A DNA stretch of 54,201 bases, from the NCBI GenBank assembly GCA_900550355.1, contig URRT01000002.1:1-54201 (forward strand), in the 5' to 3' direction. The notes beneath the pieces are model-generated. The model saw only the letters and a program-made list of their open reading frames with translations. It was not told the DNA's origin and made no database searches. Below, piece after piece: positions 17,373 to 24,717 of this stretch. The DNA is from an uncultured Collinsella sp. (GTDB taxonomy: Bacteria; Actinomycetota; Coriobacteriia; Coriobacteriales; Coriobacteriaceae). Each line of letters starts with the position of its first letter. Position 1 is the stretch's first letter. A program made the position numbers and the translations under genes.

Positions 17373-18200
17373 ATGGCCTTTGCAGAAAAGCTCATCGCCG
17401 TTCGTCGCGCCCATCACCTTACCCAGGAGCAGCTCGCCGCCAAACTCTTTGTCACGCGCCAAGCCGTCAGCCGTTGGGAGCGCGACGAGGTCACCCCGGG
17501 CATCGACATGATGAAGCTCATTGCCGCCGTAACCGGAGAGCCGTTGTCCCACCTGCTCGAAATGCCCGAGCATTATTGCCAGAGCTGCGGCATGATACTC
17601 ACGCCCGACGACTGCGGCACCGATGCCACGGGCGCCACGACCGACCATTACTGCAAGTGGTGCTACAACCACGGTAAGTACACCTACGACACCACCATGG
17701 AGGCGATGATCGAGGATTGCGCCCCGCGGCTGGCGCAAAACACCGGCATGTCGCTCGACGAAGCCGTCTCGCTCATGGGCGCCGTCCTGCCGCAACTGGA
17801 GCGCTGGCGCACCGTGCAGGAAAACGAGAAGTGCTACGGCGCCGAAGCGCGGGCACGCTATGGCGATGAGGCTATCGATGCAGCAAATGAAGCGCTGCTG
17901 GACATGGACCCCGAGACATGGAACGACATGAAGGAACTTGAACGCGCTGTTCTGGGCCAACTTTCGATTGCCATGGGCATTGGCGACCCAGAGAGCAACG
18001 AGGCCCACAAACTTGTCGCAATGCACCGTCGATGGATTGCCCTTAACTGGGGACACGAGCCCCAAGACGAAGCATACCTGGGCCTCGCCCACGGCTATCT
18101 TGCCGATCAGCGCTTTGTTGACTACTACGACAAGCCCTGCGGCACCGGAGCCACGGCGTTTCTGGTCCAGGCCATCGAGTCGTCGTTGACGCGCGCATAG
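17373..18200 (+). CDS. XRE-family regulator with zinc ribbon and TipAS-like ligand domain
   Basis: A 275-aa three-domain protein. Residues 1-60 are a lambda-repressor-type helix-turn-helix (LTQEQLAAKLFVTRQAVSRWE). Residues about 68-100 hold a Cys-rich putative zinc ribbon with CQSC and CKWC pairs. Residues about 140-275 resemble the TipAS antibiotic-binding domain (YGDEAIDAANEALL, then AHKLVAMHRRWI). TipAS domains normally follow a MerR helix-turn-helix and trap thiopeptides or similar drugs, so this protein may sense a hydrophobic compound. AAAGGAG precedes ATG. The glutaredoxin gene starts 51 bases downstream and may be co-transcribed. Confidence 0.85.
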   Translation: MAFAEKLIAVRRAHHLTQEQLAAKLFVTRQAVSRWERDEVTPGIDMMKLIAAVTGEPLSHLLEMPEHYCQSCGMILTPDDCGTDATGATTDHYCKWCYNHGKYTYDTTMEAMIEDCAPRLAQNTGMSLDEAVSLMGAVLPQLERWRTVQENEKCYGAEARARYGDEAIDAANEALLDMDPETWNDMKELERAVLGQLSIAMGIGDPESNEAHKLVAMHRRWIALNWGHEPQDEAYLGLAHGYLADQRFVDYYDKPCGTGATAFLVQAIESSLTRA

Positions 18201-18251
18201 ACCGCGGCTGCTTTGGGTATTTCAATCGAAACCTCAACCGATTGGAGACCC

Positions 18252-18497
18252 ATGGCTACTAATCATGAGCTCACGCTGTACGTTATGACCGGCTGCCCGT
18301 ATTGCATAAAAGTCAAGCGATTCCTTGCCGATAACGGTGTGACCATCCCCGAGCGCAATATCTCGACCGATACCGAGGCCGAGCAGACGCTCATCGCCGT
18401 CGGCGGAAAACGCCAGGTTCCCTGCTTGTTCATCGACGGCAAGCCGCTCTACGAGTCGAGCGACATCATCGCGTGGGTACAGAAGAACCTGCTCTAG
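18252..18497 (+). CDS. Glutaredoxin-like protein
   Basis: An 81-aa thioredoxin-fold protein with the dithiol active site CPYC at residues 15-18, a cis-proline loop (RQVPCLFIDGKPL) and the C-terminal helix ESSDIIAWVQKNL. Cofactor or electron donor cannot be deduced. ATG at 18252 has TTGGAG five bases upstream; an earlier in-frame start at 18213 would lie almost against the regulator's stop and has no ribosome site. It is probably a second gene after the XRE-TipAS regulator. Confidence 0.88.
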   Translation: MATNHELTLYVMTGCPYCIKVKRFLADNGVTIPERNISTDTEAEQTLIAVGGKRQVPCLFIDGKPLYESSDIIAWVQKNLL

Positions 18498-18549
18498 CGT
18501 GCTATTGCGGTCGGCCGGCCCCAACGCCCCAACCCATACGACCCAAACA

Positions 18550-18604
18550 TGTACGTCAGCATCCAAAGTCGACATTTTTCGACATCTTTGGATGCTGACG
18601 TACA
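18550..18604. repeat. Perfect 19-bp inverted repeat downstream of the glutaredoxin gene
   Basis: TGTACGTCAGCATCCAAAG (18550-18568) and its exact complement (18586-18604) enclose a 17-base T-rich loop that holds a smaller TCGA pair. A T-rich stretch follows. It could terminate the glutaredoxin transcript or be a member of an intergenic repeat family. Confidence 0.75.
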
Positions 18605-18615
18605 GCTTTTTGTGG

Positions 18616-18670
18616 CTAGTCATTGGGGACGTTCTTAAATGACTAGTCGTTAAAGAACGTCCCCAACGAC
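18616..18670. repeat. GGGGACGTTCTT palindromic repeat, copy B
   Basis: TTGGGGACGTTCTT (18623-18636) and AAGAACGTCCCCAA (18653-18666) with linker AAATGACTAGTCGTT. It is the same unit as at 8401-8480, again intergenic, here just downstream of the Dus gene on the minus strand. Confidence 0.8.
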
Positions 18671-18673
18671 CAA

Positions 18674-19627
18674 CTAGCCGTGGAAGCGAGCTATGGGTGC
18701 AAGCAGCTGTTCGCGAAAGACGCGCTCGACGGCAGCGCGGTATTCGTCGACCTTTTTGGTCTTGCGTACGATCTTGTGGACGGTAGCGGGATCAGCAAAA
18801 GCGCACTTGGCGTAGAACCACCACTCCTTCATGCGGAAGACCGCATTGCCGCCAATCTCTTCTGCATATGCCGCAAACAGCGTGTCGTGGAAGCGCTGCA
18901 GCTCAGCAGCCGTTGCAGCAGGGCCGCCCTTGACCATGCGAGCCAGAGCGGGGTTCGCGAGCAGGCCACGCCCCAACATCACATGGCGCGTGCCGGGATA
19001 GGCCTCCACCAGCGCGTCCATATCCTCAAGATCAAAAATGTCACCGTTATAGGCCACGGGGAACGGCGCACGCTCCAGCGTCTCGCCATAAAACTCTTTG
19101 CGCGGCGAACCCGTATAGCGGTCCTTTTGCACGCGCGGATGCACAATAAGCTCTGCCAACGGCATGCGGCAATACAGATCGAGCACGCGCTCGTATTCGT
19201 CGTCATTCTCCAGCCCCAGCCTGGTCTTTACCGACACCGGCAACGGCGACCGCTCGCACACATCGCTTAAGAACGCCTCGAGCTCGTCGAGATTGCGCAA
19301 GAAACCCGAGCCCTTGCCCTTGGCGACAACCGTTCCCGAAGGGCAACCCAGGTTGAGATTGACCTCGCGGTAGCCCATGTCGGCGAGCACCTGTGCCGCC
19401 CACACAAACTCGTCCGCGTTCTTGGACATCAGCTGAGGCACCACGTTGAGCCCCTGGTTATTGGCAGGATCGATCTCCTTAAACGCCTTGCCGCCAAAGC
19501 GGTTTCCCACCCGCGGCGGCGGCAAAAACGGCGTGTAATAGCAATCGAGCGCACCGAAGCACTCCGCATGCACGCGACGGAACACATGCCCGGTAATCCC
19601 CTCCATGGGGGCCAGCGAAAGGATCAT
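18674..19627 (-). CDS. tRNA-dihydrouridine synthase family protein
   Basis: A 317-aa FMN enzyme that reduces uridine to dihydrouridine in tRNA. LAPMEGITGHVFRR opens the TIM barrel. NLGCPSG contains the catalytic Cys, VKTRLG follows, and the FMN phosphate site lies near VMLGRGLLANP. Within the family it looks closest to the short bacterial Dus group; the target position in tRNA cannot be assigned by eye. Start ATG has AGAGAAGAG upstream. It stands alone, with repeats on both sides. Confidence 0.93.
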   Translation of the reverse strand: MILSLAPMEGITGHVFRRVHAECFGALDCYYTPFLPPPRVGNRFGGKAFKEIDPANNQGLNVVPQLMSKNADEFVWAAQVLADMGYREVNLNLGCPSGTVVAKGKGSGFLRNLDELEAFLSDVCERSPLPVSVKTRLGLENDDEYERVLDLYCRMPLAELIVHPRVQKDRYTGSPRKEFYGETLERAPFPVAYNGDIFDLEDMDALVEAYPGTRHVMLGRGLLANPALARMVKGGPAATAAELQRFHDTLFAAYAEEIGGNAVFRMKEWWFYAKCAFADPATVHKIVRKTKKVDEYRAAVERVFREQLLAPIARFHG

Positions 19628-19651
19628 CTACTCTTCTCTCATATCAACACA

Positions 19652-19672
19652 ACAAAGGGGCCGTCCCTTTGT
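19652..19672. repeat. ACAAAGGG half-palindrome (left flank of the fold-back element)
   Basis: ACAAAGGG (19652-19659) and CCCTTTGT (19665-19672), followed by CACATGC. It is a degraded relative of the TGTGACAAAGGGAC palindrome found at 19961 and 26145. Confidence 0.6.
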
Positions 19673-19760
19673 CACATGCATTATGCCTTGCGCTTCAGGC
19701 GATTCACAAGGAAGAGGTAGCTACTGAACGATGACCACCCTCCAGCCGCACCCCATACAA

Positions 19761-19943
19761 CGAGGTCTAATACTTTTCCCGAGAAGTGAACGAGTGAAAA
19801 CGGGCCCCCGAAGCATCGGCGCTTTCGAGATGCAATTTCCTGCGATTTTGCCAGCCAAATCCTGCGGGTTTGACGTCTAAAAATGTCGATGCTTCGGAGG
19901 TCCAAGTATGGCCGTTCACTTCTCGGAAAAGTATTAGACCTCG
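19761..19943. repeat. Fold-back element with long imperfect inverted arms
   Basis: CGAGGTCTAATACTTTTCC opens the left arm (19761 onward). Its complement, GGAAAAGTATTAGACCTCG, closes the right arm at 19943. About 30 outer bases match with one gap (through GAGAAGTGAAC), and a second block CCGAAGCATCG matches further in. The centre holds two versions of a TCCTGCG motif. The 183-base segment could fold into one long hairpin. It contains no convincing gene, and is best read as a non-autonomous repeat or structured RNA. Confidence 0.75.
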
Positions 19944-19960
19944 ATTTACATGCCACTCAA

Positions 19961-19989
19961 TGTGACAAAGTGGCTGCTCCTTTGTCACA
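19961..19989. repeat. TGTGACAAAG palindrome (right flank of the fold-back element)
   Basis: TGTGACAAAG (19961-19970) and CTTTGTCACA (19980-19989). Together with TTAGACCTCGATTT 27 bases upstream, it matches the arrangement at 26117-26173. Confidence 0.75.
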
Positions 19990-19994
19990 TTCGA

Positions 19995-20026
19995 TGAAAA
20001 AGGGCACCGATGTTAGTCGATGCCCC
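19995..20026 (-). terminator. Rho-independent terminator of the MFS1 gene
   Basis: On the minus strand GGGGCATCGA pairs with TCGGTGCCC across a short loop and is followed by TTTTTC. It lies 50 bases beyond the MFS stop codon. Confidence 0.75.
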
Positions 20027-20075
20027 AAAGCGGCTGCAGGTTAAGCCCTACAGCGTATGTCTAAGACGAATCGAA

Positions 20076-21341
20076 CTATTCGTCCCAGGAGAGGTTCTTA
20101 CCAGTCTTTTTTGCCAGCAGCAAGAACAGGCCGATAATAACGTTACATGCGATGCAGAAGATGAAGACGCCCTGGAAGGAGCCGACAAGCTCATAGACCT
20201 TCATCATAACGGGCATGCCAAAGGCGCCGACGATATAGCCCACGGAGCAGATCAGCGCGAAGATGCGACCGAAATCGCGGGAGCCAAAGACATCCATAAC
20301 CAAAACGGTCAGGGCAGTGCCAGCGATGACGTACATTACGTCGTTCACGCCTGCTGCGAGGATGCTAAGCGTCGAGTTGCCGCTGCTCATCATGAGCATG
20401 ACAAAGGAGAGGATGGAGACAGCGAGCCAGCCCAGAATGGCCTTCGTGCTGCCGAACCTATCGCAAGTGGTGCCGACGATCGGGTTGAGGAACAGATCGA
20501 AGAGCGATGCAGCGGATACCATGAAGCCGCCCACCATGGGGCTAAAACCAACCTCGGAAGCATACGTCGGGAAGAGCTGGTTCATACAGCAAGTGAGCTG
20601 AACGAGACAGAGGAAGCCGATGCAGAAGAAGAAGGCAGGCGACTTAATGGCGCGCGCATAGCTAACGCCACGTGTGCTATCCTCGGTCGTCTCCTCGGTC
20701 TCGGTGACCGTCTCGCCCTCGACGTAGCCATAGGGCAGCATGCCCTTGTCCTGAGGCTTATAGCGGATAATCAGGACGGAAGCGGGGAGAATGAGCACGG
20801 CGGAGACGCCAGCGAGCACCAGATAGCCAGTCCTCCAGCCAGCGGCCTCGATGACAGAGGTGATGACGGGGCTCATGATGAGCATGTAAATCGAGTTCAC
20901 TGCCCAAGCGAGACCGATTGCCAGGCCACCAGATTTTTTGAACCACTGGTCAATAACGTCGGACATGGCGACGCCGGTGGTGAAGGCGAAGCAAACGCCA
21001 ATCAGGGCGCCAGCGGCGATGAACATCCAGACTTCGGTGTAGAAGGCCATGCCTGCGCCGGCAGCGAGCAAAATAAGCTCGACGACGGGGAGCCAAACCT
21101 TGCCAACAACCTTGGGGATGAGTTTTCCGACAAACGGAAGCGCCGCCGCAAGACCGATGAGCGTCGCGGTAAAGTAATACGAGAAGATTGAATAGTCAAA
21201 CCCGAACTCCTCGCACACGGGCGCGACGAAGGAGCCGGCGATTACGCTATAGGATCCAGTCGTACCAGCAGACATGAGGCCAAGCGCGATTACGAGAACC
21301 CATGCGTAGACCTTGCTGCTCTTTAACTTTGCATTTTCCAT
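20076..21341 (-). CDS. MFS transporter 1 of the agmatine-type cluster
   Basis: A 421-aa major facilitator with about twelve hydrophobic segments. A central cytoplasmic loop is rich in Glu and Thr (EGETVTETEETTED). ATG at 21341 has TAGGAG eight bases upstream, inside the end of the carbamoyltransferase gene, so the two are coupled. It is clearly paralogous to the MFS at 24718-25998: both share SAGTTG.YS.IAGSFVAPVCE, LTCCMNQLFPTYASEVGF and GSRDFGRI. Context suggests it carries agmatine, putrescine or a related compound. Known agmatine/putrescine exchangers belong to other families, so this would be an unusual carrier. Confidence 0.88.
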   Translation of the reverse strand: MENAKLKSSKVYAWVLVIALGLMSAGTTGSYSVIAGSFVAPVCEEFGFDYSIFSYYFTATLIGLAAALPFVGKLIPKVVGKVWLPVVELILLAAGAGMAFYTEVWMFIAAGALIGVCFAFTTGVAMSDVIDQWFKKSGGLAIGLAWAVNSIYMLIMSPVITSVIEAAGWRTGYLVLAGVSAVLILPASVLIIRYKPQDKGMLPYGYVEGETVTETEETTEDSTRGVSYARAIKSPAFFFCIGFLCLVQLTCCMNQLFPTYASEVGFSPMVGGFMVSAASLFDLFLNPIVGTTCDRFGSTKAILGWLAVSILSFVMLMMSSGNSTLSILAAGVNDVMYVIAGTALTVLVMDVFGSRDFGRIFALICSVGYIVGAFGMPVMMKVYELVGSFQGVFIFCIACNVIIGLFLLLAKKTGKNLSWDE

Positions 21342-21352
21342 TGATACAACTC

Positions 21353-22417
21353 CTAGAGACCCAGAAGAGCACACATAACGGCCTTGATGGTGTGCTGACG
21401 GTTCTCTGCCTCACGGAAGATGACCGAAGCGTTGGCCTCAAAGCACTCGTCGGCAATCTCGAAACCCTCGGTGATGATCTCGCGATGGAGGTCGTTCTTG
21501 CACTGGTCGAGGAGCATCTTGCCAACACGGTGATCTGCGTTGTGGACAGAGGGAAGCTCATGCATGCAGAAGATGTCGGGATTGTTGGTGCGCTTGCACA
21601 GCTCGCTGGTGACGCGATAGGGGTACAGGGACTCGGCATCGCCCAGCCAGGAGTTGTAGTCGTCGGGATCCAGAACCTCTTCGCCGCACTCGGGGTTGAT
21701 GTAGCGCCACTCCTCGGTAACGATAACGTCAACGCCATCCAGGGCATCGAGGTCAGAGGTGATGGTAAAGGTCCTATTGGGAGCGTACTTGGCGTAGCAG
21801 GCCTCCACCTCTTCGATCATTTCCTTGCACATCTGATGACGGAGGTCGTCGGGGCCGATGGCGAGGAAGTCCATGTCGAGCATAGCGCACAGGCGACCAT
21901 ACCACACCGGGGCGCCGGCGCAGTTGCCAACGAAAGCCATCTTCTTGCCGCGGCTCGTACGCAGACCGCCCCATTGCTCTTCCATCGTAAGAGCGTCAGC
22001 GAGCATCTGAGTCGGGTGATCGCCGAGAGTAAGGGCATTGATGACCGGGATGTCAACCAGGTCGGCGACGTCATAGAGGAACTGCTCGTCCTTCTGTGCG
22101 CGGTAGACAATGAGATCATACATGCCGTTAAAGACGCGCATGGCATCCTTGACGGTCTCGCAGTCACCCATGTGGGAGTTGGTCAGATAAGTGAAGCCCA
22201 TGCCCAAATCGTTGCAGGAGGTCTCGAATGCGCAACGAGTACGGGTCGAGCCCCACTCAAAGTTGGCGAGGACGTTTTTGCCGGGGAAGTAGCGCTGGTC
22301 GACACCAGACTTCTTCTGAGCCTTAAGGTTCCAGGCAAGATCGATGAGATAGCGGAAATCCTCGGAGGAGAGATCATGGATGTTGATGTAGTCGCGACCG
22401 CGGAGGCTGTTGTTCAT
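21353..22417 (-). CDS. Putrescine/ornithine carbamoyltransferase family protein
   Basis: A 354-aa member of the aspartate/ornithine transcarbamylase family. GSTRTR is the carbamoyl-phosphate loop (S-T-R-T-R), and DHPTQMLAD carries the conserved His-Pro-x-Gln. The second-substrate motif, usually HCLP in ornithine and putrescine enzymes, reads MHELPSVHN here, with Glu in place of Cys. Next to an agmatine-deiminase-family gene, the expected reaction is N-carbamoylputrescine plus phosphate to putrescine plus carbamoyl phosphate. The altered motif leaves the amine substrate open. Its gene lies between the deiminase and MFS1 genes. Confidence 0.85.
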   Translation of the reverse strand: MNNSLRGRDYINIHDLSSEDFRYLIDLAWNLKAQKKSGVDQRYFPGKNVLANFEWGSTRTRCAFETSCNDLGMGFTYLTNSHMGDCETVKDAMRVFNGMYDLIVYRAQKDEQFLYDVADLVDIPVINALTLGDHPTQMLADALTMEEQWGGLRTSRGKKMAFVGNCAGAPVWYGRLCAMLDMDFLAIGPDDLRHQMCKEMIEEVEACYAKYAPNRTFTITSDLDALDGVDVIVTEEWRYINPECGEEVLDPDDYNSWLGDAESLYPYRVTSELCKRTNNPDIFCMHELPSVHNADHRVGKMLLDQCKNDLHREIITEGFEIADECFEANASVIFREAENRQHTIKAVMCALLGL

Positions 22418-22460
22418 GCCTATTTCCTTTCCATTTAGTGATAGATGAATGTCGAATGTG

Positions 22461-22492
22461 TCCCCGAGGGAGACACGGATATCCCTCGGGGA
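22461..22492. terminator. Hairpin between the deiminase and carbamoyltransferase genes
   Basis: TCCCCGAGGGA (22461-22471) and TCCCTCGGGGA (22482-22492) form a perfect 11-bp stem with a 10-base loop. It may partly terminate transcription or stabilise the upstream mRNA end. Confidence 0.6.
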
Positions 22493-22539
22493 GCAGTAAG
22501 TGTGGCGCCTAAATCAGACAGTGCAGGCTCAAAGGCTCG

Positions 22540-23777
22540 CTAGCAGCTGGCTGCCACGTCCTTGGTCCAGCAGTGCACGCCGCCGCCGGACAGGTTAAGC
22601 GCGAGAGAGTCAATCATGATGACTTTGCGATCGGGGAAGCAGCTCTCAAGAACGGCTTTGGCCTGCTCGTCCTTCTCCTTCACAACTTCGTTCATGCCCT
22701 CGTGGTAATAACGCTGACCAAGAACGACGCCATTGCAGATGAGGAAGTTGCAGTAGCTCGCTGCTGCGTAGAAGTGGACGGGGCCCTCGGGCCAGGGAGT
22801 GCCATCCATAAACTTGCCGCCCATTTCGTCGATGAAGCCCTTATAGAGCTCGTAATCCTCATCGCCAGGGGCGATAACGACTTCAATCGGCTCGGCGGTG
22901 GGCATACGAACGATCTCGAAGGGCTTACCCTCCCAGTCCGTTTCGTTGCTCAGGATCTCGTAGGCCGCCTCAATGCGGCGACGAGACTCTGCGCCAGCCT
23001 TGCTCGAGGCTGCCTCTTCATCGGACACCTCGGCAAGAAGAATCTTGTTCGGAGTGATAAAGCGACACATCTCATCAATGTGAGCTGCAAAGCTCATGCC
23101 AAAGACGGGAGTTCCGTCTTCCTTCTCGTCGAGGATGCCCAGTCGATAGTCGTCGTCCTCGAGCATAGGCTGCGGAAGCCAGATAACCTTGTTGAGGTTG
23201 TAGATGCGTTTATACTCGGCCTCTACTTCCTCTTTCGTGAACTCGGGATTACGCTTGCGGCATTCCGTGTCCTCGATGGCGATTAGAGTGCCGTGACCGT
23301 CAAACTCGCGGTCGCCGCCCTCCGAAACCATTTCGGAATTGACAATATCGAAGCAACCGAGCGCAACCGCCATGTGAACGGCTGCCTTACGTGCGGACTG
23401 GCACTCCGGGGAGTTCTTGTCCCACACGCCGTAATAGGTCCAAGCGGGGTTGACCATATAAGAATGGCCTTTATCGTCGACCATGATGCTGGGGCCGTTG
23501 TCGCGGACATAGAAGTTGGAGTCTTCGAACTGCGTAATCTCAATGCGATCGAGATCAACCCCCCCTCCTTCAGGCGCGAGCAAGCCTCCTCATAGGAGCC
23601 GGGGGTGCCGCAATTGAGGTTGACCGTAACGTCGCCATACTCGAGCAGAGCCTTGATCACGTCAACGCAGGGCTGGCGGTTATCGTAACCCTCTGCACGG
23701 ATGTAATCGGGAAGCCATGTCACATAGACGTTGGAGCGCTTCTCGAACTCGCCCGGCATACGATAGTTCTCGTACAT
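22540..23777 (-). pseudogene. Agmatine deiminase family gene, frameshifted in a G run
   Basis: Joined across the shift this encodes about 412 aa of the peptidylarginine/agmatine deiminase fold. The start, MYENYRMPGEFEKRSNVYV, has GGAAGGA eight bases upstream. Downstream are DSNFYVRDNGPSIMV, SEGGDREFDGHGTL, FAAHIDEM with the catalytic His, and GGGVHCWT with the nucleophilic Cys, all in good order. The two frames meet at a run of seven G (minus strand; C at 23559-23565). Eight G would restore one frame from EGG to VDLDRIEI. As sequenced, the protein is truncated after about 70 residues. Causes could be a sequencing error, a slippage-based on/off switch or true decay. All other residues look intact, so decay must be recent if real. 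Confidence 0.85.
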
Positions 23778-23860
23778 GGTTGGTCCTTCCGTCGGGTTTC
23801 CCGCGATGCTGTCCGGCCGCGACAATAGCGGGGTTTCACCTGCTATAGTACTACTATACC

Positions 23861-23872
23861 TACCGTTCGGTA
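23861..23872. promoter_or_regulatory. TACC-N4-GGTA dyad at the deiminase promoter
   Basis: TACCGTTCGGTA, within CTACCGTTCGGTAG, is a near-perfect palindrome 84 bases upstream of the deiminase start. On the minus strand the sequence TATAGT, a possible -10, follows two bases later. The same pattern occurs before MFS2. A likely operator for the adjacent TetR protein. Confidence 0.55.
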
Positions 23873-23909
23873 GATAGTTTTGAATAATTGCCACTCGCCT
23901 ACTGATACA

Positions 23910-23923
23910 TACCGTTCACCGTA
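23910..23923. promoter_or_regulatory. Second dyad upstream of tetR
   Basis: TACCGTTCACCGTA reads as TAC-n-GT-nn-AC-n-GTA in both directions and shares TACCGTTC with the dyad at 23861. It lies about 80 bases before the TetR start, so it may serve autoregulation. Confidence 0.4.
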
Positions 23924-24001
23924 TATAGTGGTCATGTTTGGACACGAATTGATGTTCCGTTGCCATCCTTAATAATGTTGGTAGTGCGGAGATGATTTGC
24001 A

Positions 24002-24580
24002 ATGGAGAAATGCAGCGTGAGCACAAGAAAAAAAATATTGGACGCAATGTACGATCTTGTGGCAGAAGTCGGTTATGACAAAGCGTCTATCGGAAAGATT
24101 TGCGACTTTGTCGGTATATCCAAGCCGTCGGTGTACTACTACTTTCCCTCTAAAGAGGAGATTTTCACTACGCTCTTGGACAGCATGTTTCCGACCATCG
24201 ACTATCAGCGCGACTACTCGCTAATAGTCGATAGGGACGGGTTCAAGGCCGCGCTTATCGAGCTCGGCAATTCAGTTATAGGTGGTTATCGAAGCGATGA
24301 AAAGCGCCGGCGCGTGCTGGCCGAGGTTAGCGTTCAAGCAAATCGAATTCCTGCAGTTCAGGAACGTCAAGCGACGGCGACCAAACGAACCATGGATGCG
24401 CTTAAAGACATCCTTCTTCATGGTGCAGAGATTGGCGCGTTTTCCGATAGTGCTGACGTGATGCTCTACGTACAAATTCTTTATACCGTTCTGGAGGGAG
24501 CGAGCAATACGGTCGCTCAAGGTGAGGATATTGATGAAAAAGCGGTTTGGGCGGGAATAGTCGAGCTTATGTTCAAATAG
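24002..24580 (+). CDS. TetR/AcrR family transcriptional regulator
   Basis: A 192-aa regulator. The N-terminal helix-turn-helix is typical (KILDAMYDLVAEVGYDKASI, then ICDFVGISKPSVYYYFPSKEE). The C-terminal ligand-binding half is divergent, as usual. It is transcribed away from the deiminase gene and towards MFS2, so it sits in the middle of the cluster it probably controls. Start ATG is preceded only by GGAGATGATTTGCA (GGAG ten bases upstream). It ends before a strong hairpin. TACC-N4-GGTA dyads on both sides are candidate binding sites. Its ligand could be agmatine or a derivative, which is inference. Confidence 0.92.
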   Translation: MEKCSVSTRKKILDAMYDLVAEVGYDKASIGKICDFVGISKPSVYYYFPSKEEIFTTLLDSMFPTIDYQRDYSLIVDRDGFKAALIELGNSVIGGYRSDEKRRRVLAEVSVQANRIPAVQERQATATKRTMDALKDILLHGAEIGAFSDSADVMLYVQILYTVLEGASNTVAQGEDIDEKAVWAGIVELMFK

Positions 24581-24641
24581 GCCAGCCAAGCTGAAGCGCA
24601 TGTTGGCACCCATGGTGCCTGCGGGCAACCTTTAAAACGAA

Positions 24642-24683
24642 AACAGGGGCCGACTCCAGTCTGGCTTGGAGTCGACCCCTGTT
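24642..24683. terminator. Bidirectional terminator between tetR and MFS2
   Basis: AACAGGGGCCGACTCCA (24642-24658) pairs with TGGAGTCGACCCCTGTT (24667-24683) with one mismatch and an eight-base loop. Confidence 0.8.
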
Positions 24684-24717
24684 GCGTGGCAATCTATGCC
24701 GATGCAATCGGCGCTTA

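Noticed and set aside
15094..17511. An 805-codon plus-strand frame opposite the MalY and TrmO genes
   Set aside because: It spans two antisense genes and their terminators and has no domain; an antisense artefact of high GC.
19681..19956. A 91-codon minus-strand frame inside the fold-back element
   Set aside because: It runs through both inverted arms, has no ribosome site and no family-like pattern; its codons follow the repeat, not a protein.
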